A stretch of 64,000 nt of DNA, taken from contig JAEWST010000073.1 of the NCBI GenBank assembly GCA_023398105.1, positions 58,723 to 122,722 on the forward strand, read 5' to 3'. Position 1 is the first letter of the stretch; every line of letters starts with the position of its first letter. The stretch is from Bacillota bacterium. Its GTDB lineage: Bacteria; Bacillota; Clostridia; Acetivibrionales; DSM-1351. This document shows, in pieces, positions 35,037 to 43,385 of the stretch. The translations under genes were made by a program, and so were the position numbers. A model generated the notes under the pieces. It was not told the DNA's origin. It was given only the letters and a program-made list of their open reading frames with translations, and did not search any database.

Positions 35037-35378
35037 ATGGATTGTGATATTGAAGAAATTGATACAAAAGTCAGCAGCTTAACTGAAAAGGCTGATAACG
35101 CTTATGAAATTCCTATTGATAACGAAATGAATAATAATTATAATATTTCGTTTAATATGTTGTTTAGCGATAAATTTATGAGAAAATATACAAACTTCAA
35201 TTCCTATAAGGATATGGTAAATAAAAGTGGCTATAAACTTGAAACAATAGAAGATTTCGAAAAAATTCCTGATATTGAATTGGATTTGTTTGTAAAAGAA
35301 AATTTTAGCTTTAATTCATGGGAAGATATGATACAGGAGGCTGTTAACAATCATTTTGCAGAGCAATTAGGATTTTAA
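35037..35378 (+). CDS. Small acidic protein with an internal duplication
   Basis: No family recognised. The 113 residues contain two similar segments: DKFMRKYTNFNSYKDMVNK (about residues 44-62) and DLFVKENFSFNSWEDMIQE (about 83-101), which suggests an internal duplication. There is no signal peptide or membrane segment, so it is probably cytoplasmic. I use ATG 35037, 4 bases after gggagga, over GTG 35025. A sigma-A-like promoter lies just upstream; the gene seems to stand alone. Confidence 0.65.
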   Translation: MDCDIEEIDTKVSSLTEKADNAYEIPIDNEMNNNYNISFNMLFSDKFMRKYTNFNSYKDMVNKSGYKLETIEDFEKIPDIELDLFVKENFSFNSWEDMIQEAVNNHFAEQLGF

Positions 35379-35473
35379 ATTTTAGGTGAGTAGATTATTT
35401 TATATAGAATTCTATTGTGTTATAATCAAAGCAAGTTTTTTTATACTGAGGAAAGGTTGAAAAAAATAAAAAA

Positions 35474-35559
35474 AGGAGATACCTAGCCCATGTTTTTTCT
35501 GTCAAGGAATGGACATTCTTTTGATTTTATTTGTGTGAAATGTGGGCATGAGCATATTT
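35474..35559 (+). promoter_or_regulatory. RBS-hairpin-start element before the first flavoprotein gene (copy 1)
   Basis: The ribosome binding site aaaggag (35472-35478) lies about 81 bases before the likely ATG. Between them is a hairpin: GCCCA (35486-35490) with TGGGC (35543-35547) and TTTC (35496-35499) with GAAA (35537-35540). The same ordered blocks occur at 37034-37120 and 52141-52208 before unrelated genes. A short frame from ATG 35491-region (MFFLSRNGHSF...) overlaps it. Confidence 0.6.
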
Positions 35560-37026
35560 ATGGCAACTAATATTGAAAATTCATTTGACATAATAATAGT
35601 TGGTGCAGGAGCAGTGGGGTGTGCTGTTGCAAGGGAGCTATCAAAATACAATTTAAAAATTGCTGTATTGGAAAAAGAAAGTGATGTGGCTAGTGCAACC
35701 AGTGGCAGAAATAGTGCAGTTGTACATGCTGGTTTTAATAACAAGCCAGGAAGCCTTATGGCAAAGCTATGTGTTGAAGGCAATGAAGGCTTTGAAGGGG
35801 TTTGCAGAGAATTAGACGTACCTTATAAAAAGACAGGGAAGTTAATAGTAGCTTTTGATAAAAGCGATTTTGCTGGTATAGATAAATTAATTGAAAACGG
35901 CATAAAAAATGGAGTTAAAGGACTGGAATTTGTTGATGCTGAGGTTGTTAAAAAGATGGAGCCCCATGTTGGAGGAATAGGAGCAATGCTATCTCCAAAC
36001 ACTGCAATAACAAACCCCTTTATATACACAGTTGCTCTTGCAGAAAATGCTGCTGTAAATGGTGCCAAGTTTTATTTTAATAAAGAAGTTAAAGGTATAT
36101 CAAGGCAGGACAAGCTTTTTCGAGTTAAAGCAGGCAGCACATATTTTTATAGCAGATACATAGTTAACAGTGCAGGACTCTATTCTGACAAAATTTCATC
36201 TATGGCAGGTGAAAAGGGGCACAAGATTTATCCTTGCAGAGGAGAGTATTTTATACTTGACAAGCGAACCAGCCAATATCTCAATATGCCTGTGTACCCT
36301 GTTCCAAGACCAGGCATTGGAGGACTTGGAGTACATCTGACACCGACTGTTGAGGGCAATATACTTATTGGACCTAGTGCAGAATACATTAAAACAAAGA
36401 ATGACTATGGTTCAACTAAGAAAGTAATGGATCAGCTGTTTAAAGAAGCAAAGGAACTACTTCCGCCTTTGAGCATGAGACATATTATCAGAAGCTATAC
36501 GGGAATCAGATCAAAAATTGTGGGACCAAATACAGGTGGATTTGGAGACTTTATTATTGAAGAATCAAAAGTAGTTTCAGGATTAATTAATCTTATTGGA
36601 ATAGAATCACCAGGGCTGACGTCTTCTGTTCCTATTAGCAAAATGGTAAGGGATATCATTGCAAACAATGAAGCTATTACATTAAAAAGTGATTTTATTT
36701 CCGAAAGAAAAGGAATAGTTCAGTTTAGAGAACTAACAATTGATCAAAAGGAAGAGTTGATTAGTCAATATCCTGCGTATGGTGAAATAGTTTGCAGATG
36801 CGAAGGGATTACAAAAAAGGAAATACTCGATGCAATTAATAATCCTCTTGGAGTTACTACCTTAGCAGGAATAAAATATCGTGCCAGACCTATGATGGGT
36901 CGGTGTCAAGGTGGATATTGCCTTACTAGAATAGTTGATATATTGAATAATGAGAAGGGCTTGTCGCCTGAGCAAATAACAATGCGCGGCAAGGAATCAA
37001 AGCTTTTCACAGGTAGAGTTAAGTAA
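35560..37026 (+). CDS. GlpA-like FAD-dependent oxidoreductase with BFD-type Fe-S domain
   Basis: The 488-residue flavoprotein resembles the GlpA/L-2-hydroxyglutarate-dehydrogenase group. FAD-binding GAGAVGCAVARELSKY is near residue 18 and the DAO fold fills residues 10-370. A C-terminal BFD-like domain has CRCEG...MGRCQGGYC, expected to bind a [2Fe-2S] cluster. Together with the next two genes it forms the clostridial three-gene set usually called anaerobic glycerol-3-phosphate dehydrogenase, though its substrate is unproven. I favour ATG 35560 because that ATG is the one conserved in all three copies of the RBS-hairpin element; 35548 is also possible. Confidence 0.85.
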   Translation: MATNIENSFDIIIVGAGAVGCAVARELSKYNLKIAVLEKESDVASATSGRNSAVVHAGFNNKPGSLMAKLCVEGNEGFEGVCRELDVPYKKTGKLIVAFDKSDFAGIDKLIENGIKNGVKGLEFVDAEVVKKMEPHVGGIGAMLSPNTAITNPFIYTVALAENAAVNGAKFYFNKEVKGISRQDKLFRVKAGSTYFYSRYIVNSAGLYSDKISSMAGEKGHKIYPCRGEYFILDKRTSQYLNMPVYPVPRPGIGGLGVHLTPTVEGNILIGPSAEYIKTKNDYGSTKKVMDQLFKEAKELLPPLSMRHIIRSYTGIRSKIVGPNTGGFGDFIIEESKVVSGLINLIGIESPGLTSSVPISKMVRDIIANNEAITLKSDFISERKGIVQFRELTIDQKEELISQYPAYGEIVCRCEGITKKEILDAINNPLGVTTLAGIKYRARPMMGRCQGGYCLTRIVDILNNEKGLSPEQITMRGKESKLFTGRVK

Positions 37027-37033
37027 ATAGTAA

Positions 37034-37120
37034 AGGAGTTATCTAGCCCATTTTATTTCTGAAAAGGGAATTTACATTTCATTGATGTTGTTATTCGAAA
37101 TGGTGGGCATGTGCAAATAT
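37034..37120 (+). promoter_or_regulatory. RBS-hairpin-start element before the second flavoprotein gene (copy 2)
   Basis: Binding site aaaggag (37032-37038), hairpin arms GCCCA (37046-37050) with TGGGC (37104-37108) and ATTTC (37055-37059) with GAAAT (37097-37101), then ATG 37109 and ATG 37121. Blocks and spacing copy those at 35474, although the loop sequence differs. Confidence 0.6.
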
Positions 37121-38359
37121 ATGTTAATAAACAAAGACTTAATTATAGTAGGAGCTGGACCTGCTGGACTTGCTGCTGCAATAGAGGCTAAAAAAAGAGG
37201 CGTAAATGATATATTAGTGCTGGAAAGGGAGTTAAATGCAGGAGGTATACTAAACCAATGTATTCACGATGGTTTTGGACTTATTAGGTTTAATGAGGCT
37301 TTGACAGGTCCTGAGTATGCAAAACGATATATTGATGAGGCAAAGTCGCTAAATATAGAGATAATTACAAATGTCATGGTTCAAGATATAAGCACTGACA
37401 AGATAGTTACAACTATAAGCCCTAGCGGAATTAAAACCTATAACGCTTCCGCAATAATTCTTGCAATGGGCTGCAGAGAGAGAACAAGAGGTGCTATATG
37501 TATTCCAGGAACACGGCCTGCAGGTGTTTTTACAGCAGGAGTTGCACAAAACCTTGTTAATCTCAAAAATATTATGGTCGGCAAAAGAATAGTAATTTTA
37601 GGCTCGGGAGATATTGGACTAATTATGGCAAGACGTTTAACCTTTGAAGGAGCAAAAGTTTTGGCAGTTGTAGAGAAGCTGCCCTATTCCAGCGGCCTTC
37701 AAAGAAACATAACACAATGTCTTGATGATTTTGGAATACCATTATTATTAAGCCATACTGTAATAAAAATAGATGGGAATGAAAGAGTTAAGGGTGTTAC
37801 TATAGCAAAGGTTGATGAGCAAGGAAACCCAATTTATGGAACTTCTAAAAAATTTGAATGTGACACTTTGATATTATCTATTGGCTTAATACCTGAGAAT
37901 GAATTGTCATTAAATGCAGGTGTACATATTGATGATATTACCAGCGGTGCAAGGGTTGATGATAATTTACAGACCAGTGTACCAGGAATATTTGCTTGTG
38001 GAAATGTTTTGCAGGTACATGATTTAGTGGATTATGTATCTGCGGAGGGTGAATTAGCGGCTAAATCAGCTGTGGGATATATTAGCGGCAATACCAGTAA
38101 TAAATCTGATATTTCCGTCAAGGCAGGTAATGGGATTAGATATGTATTACCACAGAGCATTTCACCCAATAAGGATATAACCTTTTCAATGAGGGTAACA
38201 AGCCCCTATAAAAATAAGACCATAATATTCAAGGACGGCAATAGGCAAATAAAGAAAAAGACCTTCAAAGCTTTAAATCCTGCAGAAATGGTAAGGATAG
38301 ACTTAAAAGCTCAGGAATTAATGGATGTCCTGAAGGTGGAGGTGTTTATTGATGCTTAA
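37121..38359 (+). CDS. FAD/NAD-dependent oxidoreductase of the GlpA-like operon
   Basis: The 412-residue protein is a pyridine-nucleotide-disulfide-type flavoprotein. The FAD site is DLIIVGAGPAGLAAAIEA (residue 6 on), the NAD site is RIVILGSGDIGLIMARRL near residue 160, and PGIFACGNVLQVHDLVD lies near residue 285. It lacks the CxxC redox pair of thioredoxin reductases and probably transfers electrons between the first flavoprotein and NAD(P). The ATG at 37121 aligns with the start in the other RBS-hairpin copies. The end overlaps the next gene by 8 bases. Confidence 0.86.
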   Translation: MLINKDLIIVGAGPAGLAAAIEAKKRGVNDILVLERELNAGGILNQCIHDGFGLIRFNEALTGPEYAKRYIDEAKSLNIEIITNVMVQDISTDKIVTTISPSGIKTYNASAIILAMGCRERTRGAICIPGTRPAGVFTAGVAQNLVNLKNIMVGKRIVILGSGDIGLIMARRLTFEGAKVLAVVEKLPYSSGLQRNITQCLDDFGIPLLLSHTVIKIDGNERVKGVTIAKVDEQGNPIYGTSKKFECDTLILSIGLIPENELSLNAGVHIDDITSGARVDDNLQTSVPGIFACGNVLQVHDLVDYVSAEGELAAKSAVGYISGNTSNKSDISVKAGNGIRYVLPQSISPNKDITFSMRVTSPYKNKTIIFKDGNRQIKKKTFKALNPAEMVRIDLKAQELMDVLKVEVFIDA

Positions 38360-38726
38360 CAATAGAGAGATAGTTTGTATAGTATGTCCTAATGGGTGCA
38401 GAATGAATGTTAACATTGATGCAGATAATAAAGTGACTCTTGTTGAAAATGCATTATGCGAAAAGGGAAAAACCTATGCGATAGATGAAATACAATGCCC
38501 TAAAAGAAGCCTTACATCAACGATAAGGGTTATTGGTGGGGAACTACCCCTTGTGAGTGTTAGAAGTGATAAACCAATCCCAAAAGAAAAAATACAGTGT
38601 GTTATTTCCGAACTTAGAAAAATAGAGCTTAAGGCTCCTGTTGCTTATCATCAAGTAGTACTTTCTGATTTGCTTGGAATAGGTGTAAACATTATAACAA
38701 CGAAGGAAGTAATGAAAAGAGCTTAA
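38352..38726 (+). CDS. DUF1667 Cys-rich electron-transfer protein
   Basis: This 124-residue protein completes the three-gene flavoprotein operon. The N-terminus has CIVCPNGCRMNV (CxxCxxxC), followed by ALCEKGKTYA and EIQCPKRSL, giving five conserved Cys likely to bind iron-sulfur or zinc. DUF1667 proteins are found almost only with this pair of flavoproteins and are presumed to carry electrons. ATG 38352 follows ggagg by 9 bases and lies inside the upstream gene. Confidence 0.88.
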   Translation: MLNNREIVCIVCPNGCRMNVNIDADNKVTLVENALCEKGKTYAIDEIQCPKRSLTSTIRVIGGELPLVSVRSDKPIPKEKIQCVISELRKIELKAPVAYHQVVLSDLLGIGVNIITTKEVMKRA

Positions 38727-38749
38727 TAAATCAACGAGGAGTTAAGAAA

Positions 38750-38941
38750 ATGCCAACAGAAAGGATTAACTGCCGCAATTGCAAATACTACTATATTACA
38801 TGGGATGCTAGTATGCCATATGGATGTAAAGCATTTGGCTTCAAAACCAGGCAGATTCCATCTGTTGTAGTTTATCAATCATCAGGACAAGCCTGTCAGG
38901 GCTATGAAGAAAAAAATCAAAGCTCTCAGTCCAATAAATAA
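38750..38941 (+). CDS. Small Cys-containing conserved protein
   Basis: The 63-residue protein starts MPTERINCRNCKYYYITWDA and continues PYGCKAFGFKTRQIPSVVVY, with Cys at about residues 8, 11, 26 and 48, a likely metal-binding set. I recall similar short proteins in many anaerobes but no known function. The ATG follows cgaggagttaag, 23 bases after the DUF1667 gene, so it may be the last gene of that operon. Confidence 0.75.
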   Translation: MPTERINCRNCKYYYITWDASMPYGCKAFGFKTRQIPSVVVYQSSGQACQGYEEKNQSSQSNK

Positions 38942-39021
38942 ATATCTATTAGTAACACTTTCATTAGAGTTAACATAAACTACAATTAAGAGGATTAAAT
39001 CTAATGAAAGGAGATTTATAT

Positions 39022-39411
39022 ATGGATGGTTGTAATACATGTGGCTGTAATGATAATATTTGTCATCTATTGTCAAAGTATATCGGTCAAACAGTCACTA
39101 TATTTACTAAAAGCGGAGGACAGTCAGGCTGTGGCTTTACAGGCGTAATATTAGGAGTTAATGAGTGCTATTGCAGATTAATAACCAGTATCGGTCCTGC
39201 ACCTGGTTGTGCATTAGGCAATGCTTGTGGTGGTAATTATGCAAATATGAATGATAATAACATGAATAATTGTGATAGTATGCATGGTTATGGATATAAC
39301 TGTCAGTTTGATCAATATGGACAAAATAAAGGAACTCCTGTTTATAATGTTGGATCAGTAACAGATATTCCAATAAACAGTATAGCATCTTTCGTTCACA
39401 ATGCAATTTAA
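39022..39411 (+). CDS. Cys-rich protein, possibly spore-associated
   Basis: The 129-residue protein opens MDGCNTCGCNDNICHLLSKY, then a beta-rich core IGQTVTIFTKSGGQSGCGFT...VNECYCRLIT, an Asn/Met/Gly/Tyr-rich stretch, and a C-terminal VGSVTDIPINSIASFVHNAI. The core resembles small clostridial proteins of the spore coat or surface kind, but I cannot name the family. ATG 39022 follows aaaggag by 8 bases, favouring it over ATG 39004. A terminator follows directly. Confidence 0.68.
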   Translation: MDGCNTCGCNDNICHLLSKYIGQTVTIFTKSGGQSGCGFTGVILGVNECYCRLITSIGPAPGCALGNACGGNYANMNDNNMNNCDSMHGYGYNCQFDQYGQNKGTPVYNVGSVTDIPINSIASFVHNAI

Positions 39412-39428
39412 GTTTATAAAAAATATAG

Positions 39429-39459
39429 ATGTAGGCGTTAGTAAATGCCTACATCTTTT
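39429..39459 (+). terminator. Terminator after the Cys-rich gene
   Basis: Perfect 9-base stem gatgtaggc/gcctacatc (39429-39437, 39447-39455) followed by tttt. Confidence 0.88.
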
Positions 39460-39659
39460 GTTAAGCATGGCTCGACTTTTAGTATTCATCAATGTTTATG
39501 GTTCAATTTTAATGCATAATAGATTTTATTTTATAGCTTTACTAAATTTATACTATATGTTAAAATTCAAGATGTTGTTTTTACATGCTATAAATTACTA
39601 TACAATTTAATATTTATTTGTGGGGGGACCAATAAGGAAAGCCAATAAATACGATTCAT

Positions 39660-39757
39660 TTTGCAGATGGGGTATTTTATTGGATAGAATTTACGGTTGA
39701 GAAGGCTAAAACCTGACCCTTTGAACCTGTCGGTTAACACCGTTGTAGGGAAGCAAA
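39660..39757 (+). promoter_or_regulatory. TPP riboswitch (THI box)
   Basis: The conserved core is clear: GGGG at 39669-39672, TGAGA at 39697-39701, ACCCTTTGAACCTG at 39716-39729 and GTAGGGAAG at 39745-39753. Closing stem P1 is tttgc (39660-39664) with gcaaa (39753-39757). It precedes thiC and is followed by a terminator, so thiamine pyrophosphate should stop transcription. Confidence 0.96.
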
Positions 39758-39778
39758 GATTTAGTTTATAAAAAATAG

Positions 39779-39810
39779 AGTGCTTACCAATATCGGGTAG
39801 GCACTTTTTT
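39779..39810 (+). terminator. Riboswitch expression-platform terminator
   Basis: Arms agtgcttacc (39779-39788) and ggtaggcact (39796-39805) form a 10-base stem with one G-T pair, followed by five or six Ts. It lies 22 bases after the TPP aptamer. Confidence 0.93.
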
Positions 39811-39847
39811 GTTAAACAAAATTGTAATAATAACCTAAATTCCTAAG

Positions 39848-39901
39848 TTTTTAACAATTGGTGCTTCTCCTACACCGATAGATTTTGTAGGAAAGTATGG
39901 T
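39848..39901 (-). repeat. Dispersed hairpin repeat, copy E
   Basis: On the minus strand: actttCCTACAaaatctatcggTGTAGGaga followed by caccaattg, matching copies D, C, L and R. The arms CCTACA/TGTAGG are perfectly paired. It sits between the riboswitch terminator and thiC, so it becomes part of the thiC leader only when the terminator is read through. Confidence 0.6.
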
Positions 39902-39988
39902 TAATAAACAATAAATAATAAATAATTACGCTATTTTTAAATACGAAATAGTATTATTAATAAACACTGAAATAAGAGAGGGGTCAAA

Positions 39989-41299
39989 ATGAGTTATAAA
40001 ACACAGATGGAAGCAGCAAAAAAGGGAATTATCACAAAAGAAATGTTGTTAGTAGCACGTAAAGAGAAGATTGATGAGGAGAAACTAAGACATTTGGTTT
40101 CTTGCGGCAAGGTAGCAATACCTGCTAATATTAATCACAAGTCCCTTAGTCCTGAAGGAATAGGCGAAGGGCTGAGAACTAAAATTAATGTCAACTTGGG
40201 TATTTCAGGGGATTGTATTGATTATACAAAAGAGATGGAAAAGGTTGATATGGCTCTTAAATTTGGGGCAGAAGCAATTATGGATTTAAGCAATTATGGT
40301 AAGACTAATACTTTTAGAACTCAGCTAATTGAACGGTCTCCTGCAATGATTGGTACTGTACCCATGTACGATGCAATTGGATATCTAGAAAAAGATTTAT
40401 TGGATATAAAAGCAACAGATTTTTTTGAAGTTGTAGAAGCTCACGCAAAAGAAGGCGTTGATTTTATGACCATTCATGCTGGAATAAATAAACGTGCAAT
40501 TGAATGTTTTAAACGCTCTAAAAGACTTATGAATATTGTTTCACGAGGAGGCTCCTTACTATTTGCATGGATGGAAATGACGGGGAATGAAAACCCATTT
40601 TATGAGCATTATGACCAGTTTTTAGAAATACTTAGGGAATATGATGTAACAATAAGCCTTGGTGATGCATTACGTCCAGGAAGTATAAATGACAGCTCAG
40701 ATGCAGGACAATTAAGTGAATTAATTGAACTAGGAAACTTGACGAAAAGAGCATGGGATAAGGATGTTCAGGTAATGGTAGAAGGTCCGGGACACATGGC
40801 ACTAAATGAAATTGCAGCAAATATGACAATTCAGAAAAGGTTGTGTCATGGTGCACCTTTCTACGTTTTAGGTCCTCTAGTAACAGATATAGCTCCTGGG
40901 TATGACCATATTACTTCAGCAATAGGCGGTGCAATTGCTGCTAGCAACGGTGCTGATTTCCTATGCTATGTAACTCCAGCCGAGCACTTGCGTCTTCCTG
41001 ATTTATCAGATGTTAGAGAGGGAATAGTTGCATCAAAAATTGCAGCACATGCAGCCGATATTGCAAAAGGTATTCCAGGTGCTCGTGAGCTTGACAACAA
41101 AATGAGTGATGCCAGACGCCGTGTTGATTGGGAGGAAATGTTCTCATATGCTATTGATGGAGATAAGGCAAGAGAATATTTTGAAAGCACTTCGCCTTCT
41201 GAAAAGCATACCTGCACTATGTGTGGAAAAATGTGTGCAGTTAGAACCACTAATAAAATTTTAGCTGGCGAAAAGGTTGAATTTTGTTCTGAAAAGTAA
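39989..41299 (+). CDS. thiC: Phosphomethylpyrimidine synthase ThiC
   Basis: ThiC is the radical-SAM enzyme that converts aminoimidazole ribotide to HMP phosphate for thiamine synthesis. The 436 residues show GISGDCIDYTKEM, the active-site VMVEGPGHM and the C-terminal cluster motif CTMCGKMCAVR. In this shorter anaerobe type the last Cys spacing is x3. The ATG follows gaggggtcaaa. Control by the TPP riboswitch upstream confirms the assignment. No other thiamine gene lies in the window. Confidence 0.97.
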   Translation: MSYKTQMEAAKKGIITKEMLLVARKEKIDEEKLRHLVSCGKVAIPANINHKSLSPEGIGEGLRTKINVNLGISGDCIDYTKEMEKVDMALKFGAEAIMDLSNYGKTNTFRTQLIERSPAMIGTVPMYDAIGYLEKDLLDIKATDFFEVVEAHAKEGVDFMTIHAGINKRAIECFKRSKRLMNIVSRGGSLLFAWMEMTGNENPFYEHYDQFLEILREYDVTISLGDALRPGSINDSSDAGQLSELIELGNLTKRAWDKDVQVMVEGPGHMALNEIAANMTIQKRLCHGAPFYVLGPLVTDIAPGYDHITSAIGGAIAASNGADFLCYVTPAEHLRLPDLSDVREGIVASKIAAHAADIAKGIPGARELDNKMSDARRRVDWEEMFSYAIDGDKAREYFESTSPSEKHTCTMCGKMCAVRTTNKILAGEKVEFCSEK

Positions 41300-41404
41300 A
41301 CTTAAAAATCCTCCATAATCTATGAATTTCAGTATGCCCACTAAAAATTACAAGTAATTACGAATATATGTATTAGTAATGCTGTTTTTTGATGAATTTA
41401 AAAT

Positions 41405-41424
41405 AAAAACAGAACTGTTTTTTG
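41405..41424 (+). terminator. Possible terminator after thiC
   Basis: aaaaacag and ctgttttt (41405-41412, 41415-41422) form an A/T-rich stem with a tiny loop, followed by Ts. It is weak but suitably placed. Confidence 0.4.
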
Positions 41425-41481
41425 TAAAATTATAAGTAAAAAAAGCAGTAAAAGCCCTAATTAAATAAACGGAGGTATATT

Positions 41482-43038
41482 ATGAAAAATAAGAAAAATC
41501 AGAATTTAAGATTGATTAGTATTTTGATTGCAGCTTTTATGCTTTTGGGCAATATTAGCTACAGTGCTCCTCTTACAGTCTATGCTGCAACTGCGGAAAC
41601 TCTAGGTGATATAAATTCTGATAGCTCAATAGATTCAATTGATTTTTCTCTAATTAAGAAACATCTTTTAGGAATAGAAGCTCTTAATAATGAGAAATTA
41701 GCCGATTTAGATGCAAGTAAAACAGTTGATGCAATTGATTTTGCACTGATGAAGCAGTATTTGCTGGGAATTATAATTACTTTCCCTGGACAAACTACAG
41801 AACCAGAATTTAACATGCCTTGGGATTGGGCTGGAGTAATAGGTACAGGTCAAAGCCTTTCAGTTGGACATTTTGGTACTCCAGTTGTATCTACATCACA
41901 GCCATACAACAATCTAAAGCTTTCTTTAGGCAACTTGAACTTAACAGTTCCACCTTATGACTCAAATAACAGTCAACTTAAAATGGTTCCACTTGTTGAG
42001 CCTATTAGAAGCATTGGTTCAGATTGGCATACTGGTTATCCAATAAATATATGGGGAGAGACTCCACATACTGCAATGGCTAATCAAATAACTGCGTTGG
42101 TTAAAGCAGCAGGTGGTAAAGATTATATTACAGCACATTCTGTAGTAGGTGAAACAGGTCAGGGTTATGACATGATTAAAAAGGGTGCAACGGTTTCAGC
42201 TACCACTGGTCATAGTTTTGCTGCGGGATTATTTGAAGTTCAAGCAATTAACCGTCTTGCAAAAGCGGCTGGTAAGACATACGGTGTTGGAGGAATTACT
42301 CTTGTACATGGCGAAAATGATTTCAATAATCAGTCCTATGAAAGCTGTATTCGTCAATTATGGACTGATTATAATAAGGATATAAAGGCGATAACTGGAC
42401 AGACACAGAGCATACCTCTGTTTGTAGTACAACAGCACTCTTATACGAGTACTGGAACTGCGGTTTCAACATTGGCACAATGGAAGGCAGGAGTTGACTA
42501 TCCAAATGATATAATTTGCATAGGACCAACTTACCAGCGTACTTATGGAGGCGACCATATACATTTGACAGCAAGTTCATATCAACAATTAGGCGAAAAA
42601 TTTGGTCAGGTATATTATGAAAGAGTTGTTAAAGGAAATAATTGGAGACCACTTGAGCCTACTAGTATAACAAAGAGCGGTAAAGTTATCACAGTAAACC
42701 TCAATGTACCAGTAGGTCCACTTGTTTGGGATTCTACACTTGGGGCACCAAACCAAGGCAGTAATGAATGGAGGAACGGTAAAGGCTTTGAGGTTACTGC
42801 TAATGGTTCAAAAGCTACTATTAGTTCAGTTGAAATTTCAGGGAACTCTGTAAAGATAACATGTGCAAATGATCTTCCTGCAGCAGGTGTAAAAGTAGGC
42901 TATGCTTATACAGGTGCATCAACAAGATCAAACGGTACATATCGTTGGGGTTTGTTGCGTGATTCAGATCCATTTAAAGGCAATTCAGGAGTTGCACAGC
43001 CTAACTTCTGTGTAGCTTTTGAAATGAATGTACAGTAG
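41482..43038 (+). CDS. Cellulosomal SGNH-type esterase with N-terminal dockerin
   Basis: The 518-residue secreted protein has a signal peptide (about residues 1-35), then a type I dockerin (about 40-98) with two calcium-binding repeats: GDINSDSSIDSIDFSLIKKH and LADLDASKTVDAIDFALMKQ. The dockerin binds cohesins of the scaffoldin and so places the enzyme in the cellulosome. The catalytic domain has GTGQSLS (S125), HGEND (277-280) and DHIHLT (D358, H361), a Ser-Asp-His pattern of sialate-acetylesterase/CE6-like deacetylases. A C-terminal beta domain (about 390-518) follows. The activity, probably removing acetyl groups from hemicellulose, is inferred. Confidence 0.85.
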   Translation: MKNKKNQNLRLISILIAAFMLLGNISYSAPLTVYAATAETLGDINSDSSIDSIDFSLIKKHLLGIEALNNEKLADLDASKTVDAIDFALMKQYLLGIIITFPGQTTEPEFNMPWDWAGVIGTGQSLSVGHFGTPVVSTSQPYNNLKLSLGNLNLTVPPYDSNNSQLKMVPLVEPIRSIGSDWHTGYPINIWGETPHTAMANQITALVKAAGGKDYITAHSVVGETGQGYDMIKKGATVSATTGHSFAAGLFEVQAINRLAKAAGKTYGVGGITLVHGENDFNNQSYESCIRQLWTDYNKDIKAITGQTQSIPLFVVQQHSYTSTGTAVSTLAQWKAGVDYPNDIICIGPTYQRTYGGDHIHLTASSYQQLGEKFGQVYYERVVKGNNWRPLEPTSITKSGKVITVNLNVPVGPLVWDSTLGAPNQGSNEWRNGKGFEVTANGSKATISSVEISGNSVKITCANDLPAAGVKVGYAYTGASTRSNGTYRWGLLRDSDPFKGNSGVAQPNFCVAFEMNVQ

Positions 43039-43158
43039 CAAATTAATCTGATAGAATATGATTTTATATATGTATGATTTATAGTAACAGGGTCTTTAAA
43101 AAAATATACCGATTCCTAAAAGCTAAGAAATATATAAAATAGAAATGAATTATAAATA

Positions 43159-43209
43159 GGGAACAAAATAGATTTATTGAAAAGTAAAACTATTTTGTTC
43201 CCAGTTTTT
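43159..43209 (+). terminator. Terminator of the dockerin esterase gene
   Basis: A perfect 13-base stem gggaacaaaatag/ctattttgttccc (43159-43171, 43190-43202) is followed by agttttta. Confidence 0.88.
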
Positions 43210-43278
43210 ATTTTGTAGCATAAATACTAACCAAGATTGAATATTGATAATTTCAGAATTGTATAATATAATACAAAT

Positions 43279-43339
43279 ATGTAAAAAAATGATTTGAGTT
43301 CTTTGCTTTGTTTATAAAGACTAAATCATTTTTTACATA
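43279..43339. repeat. Long A/T-rich inverted repeat upstream of the BAAT-like gene
   Basis: atgtaaaaaaatgattt (43280-43296) pairs with aaatcattttttacat (43323-43338), leaving one bulged A and a 26-base loop. Six Ts lie inside the right arm. It may be an attenuator or the end of another transcript. Confidence 0.55.
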
Positions 43340-43385
43340 TAATCACAAAAATCATTATAAACTTAAATTTTTAAGGAGGTAACAC

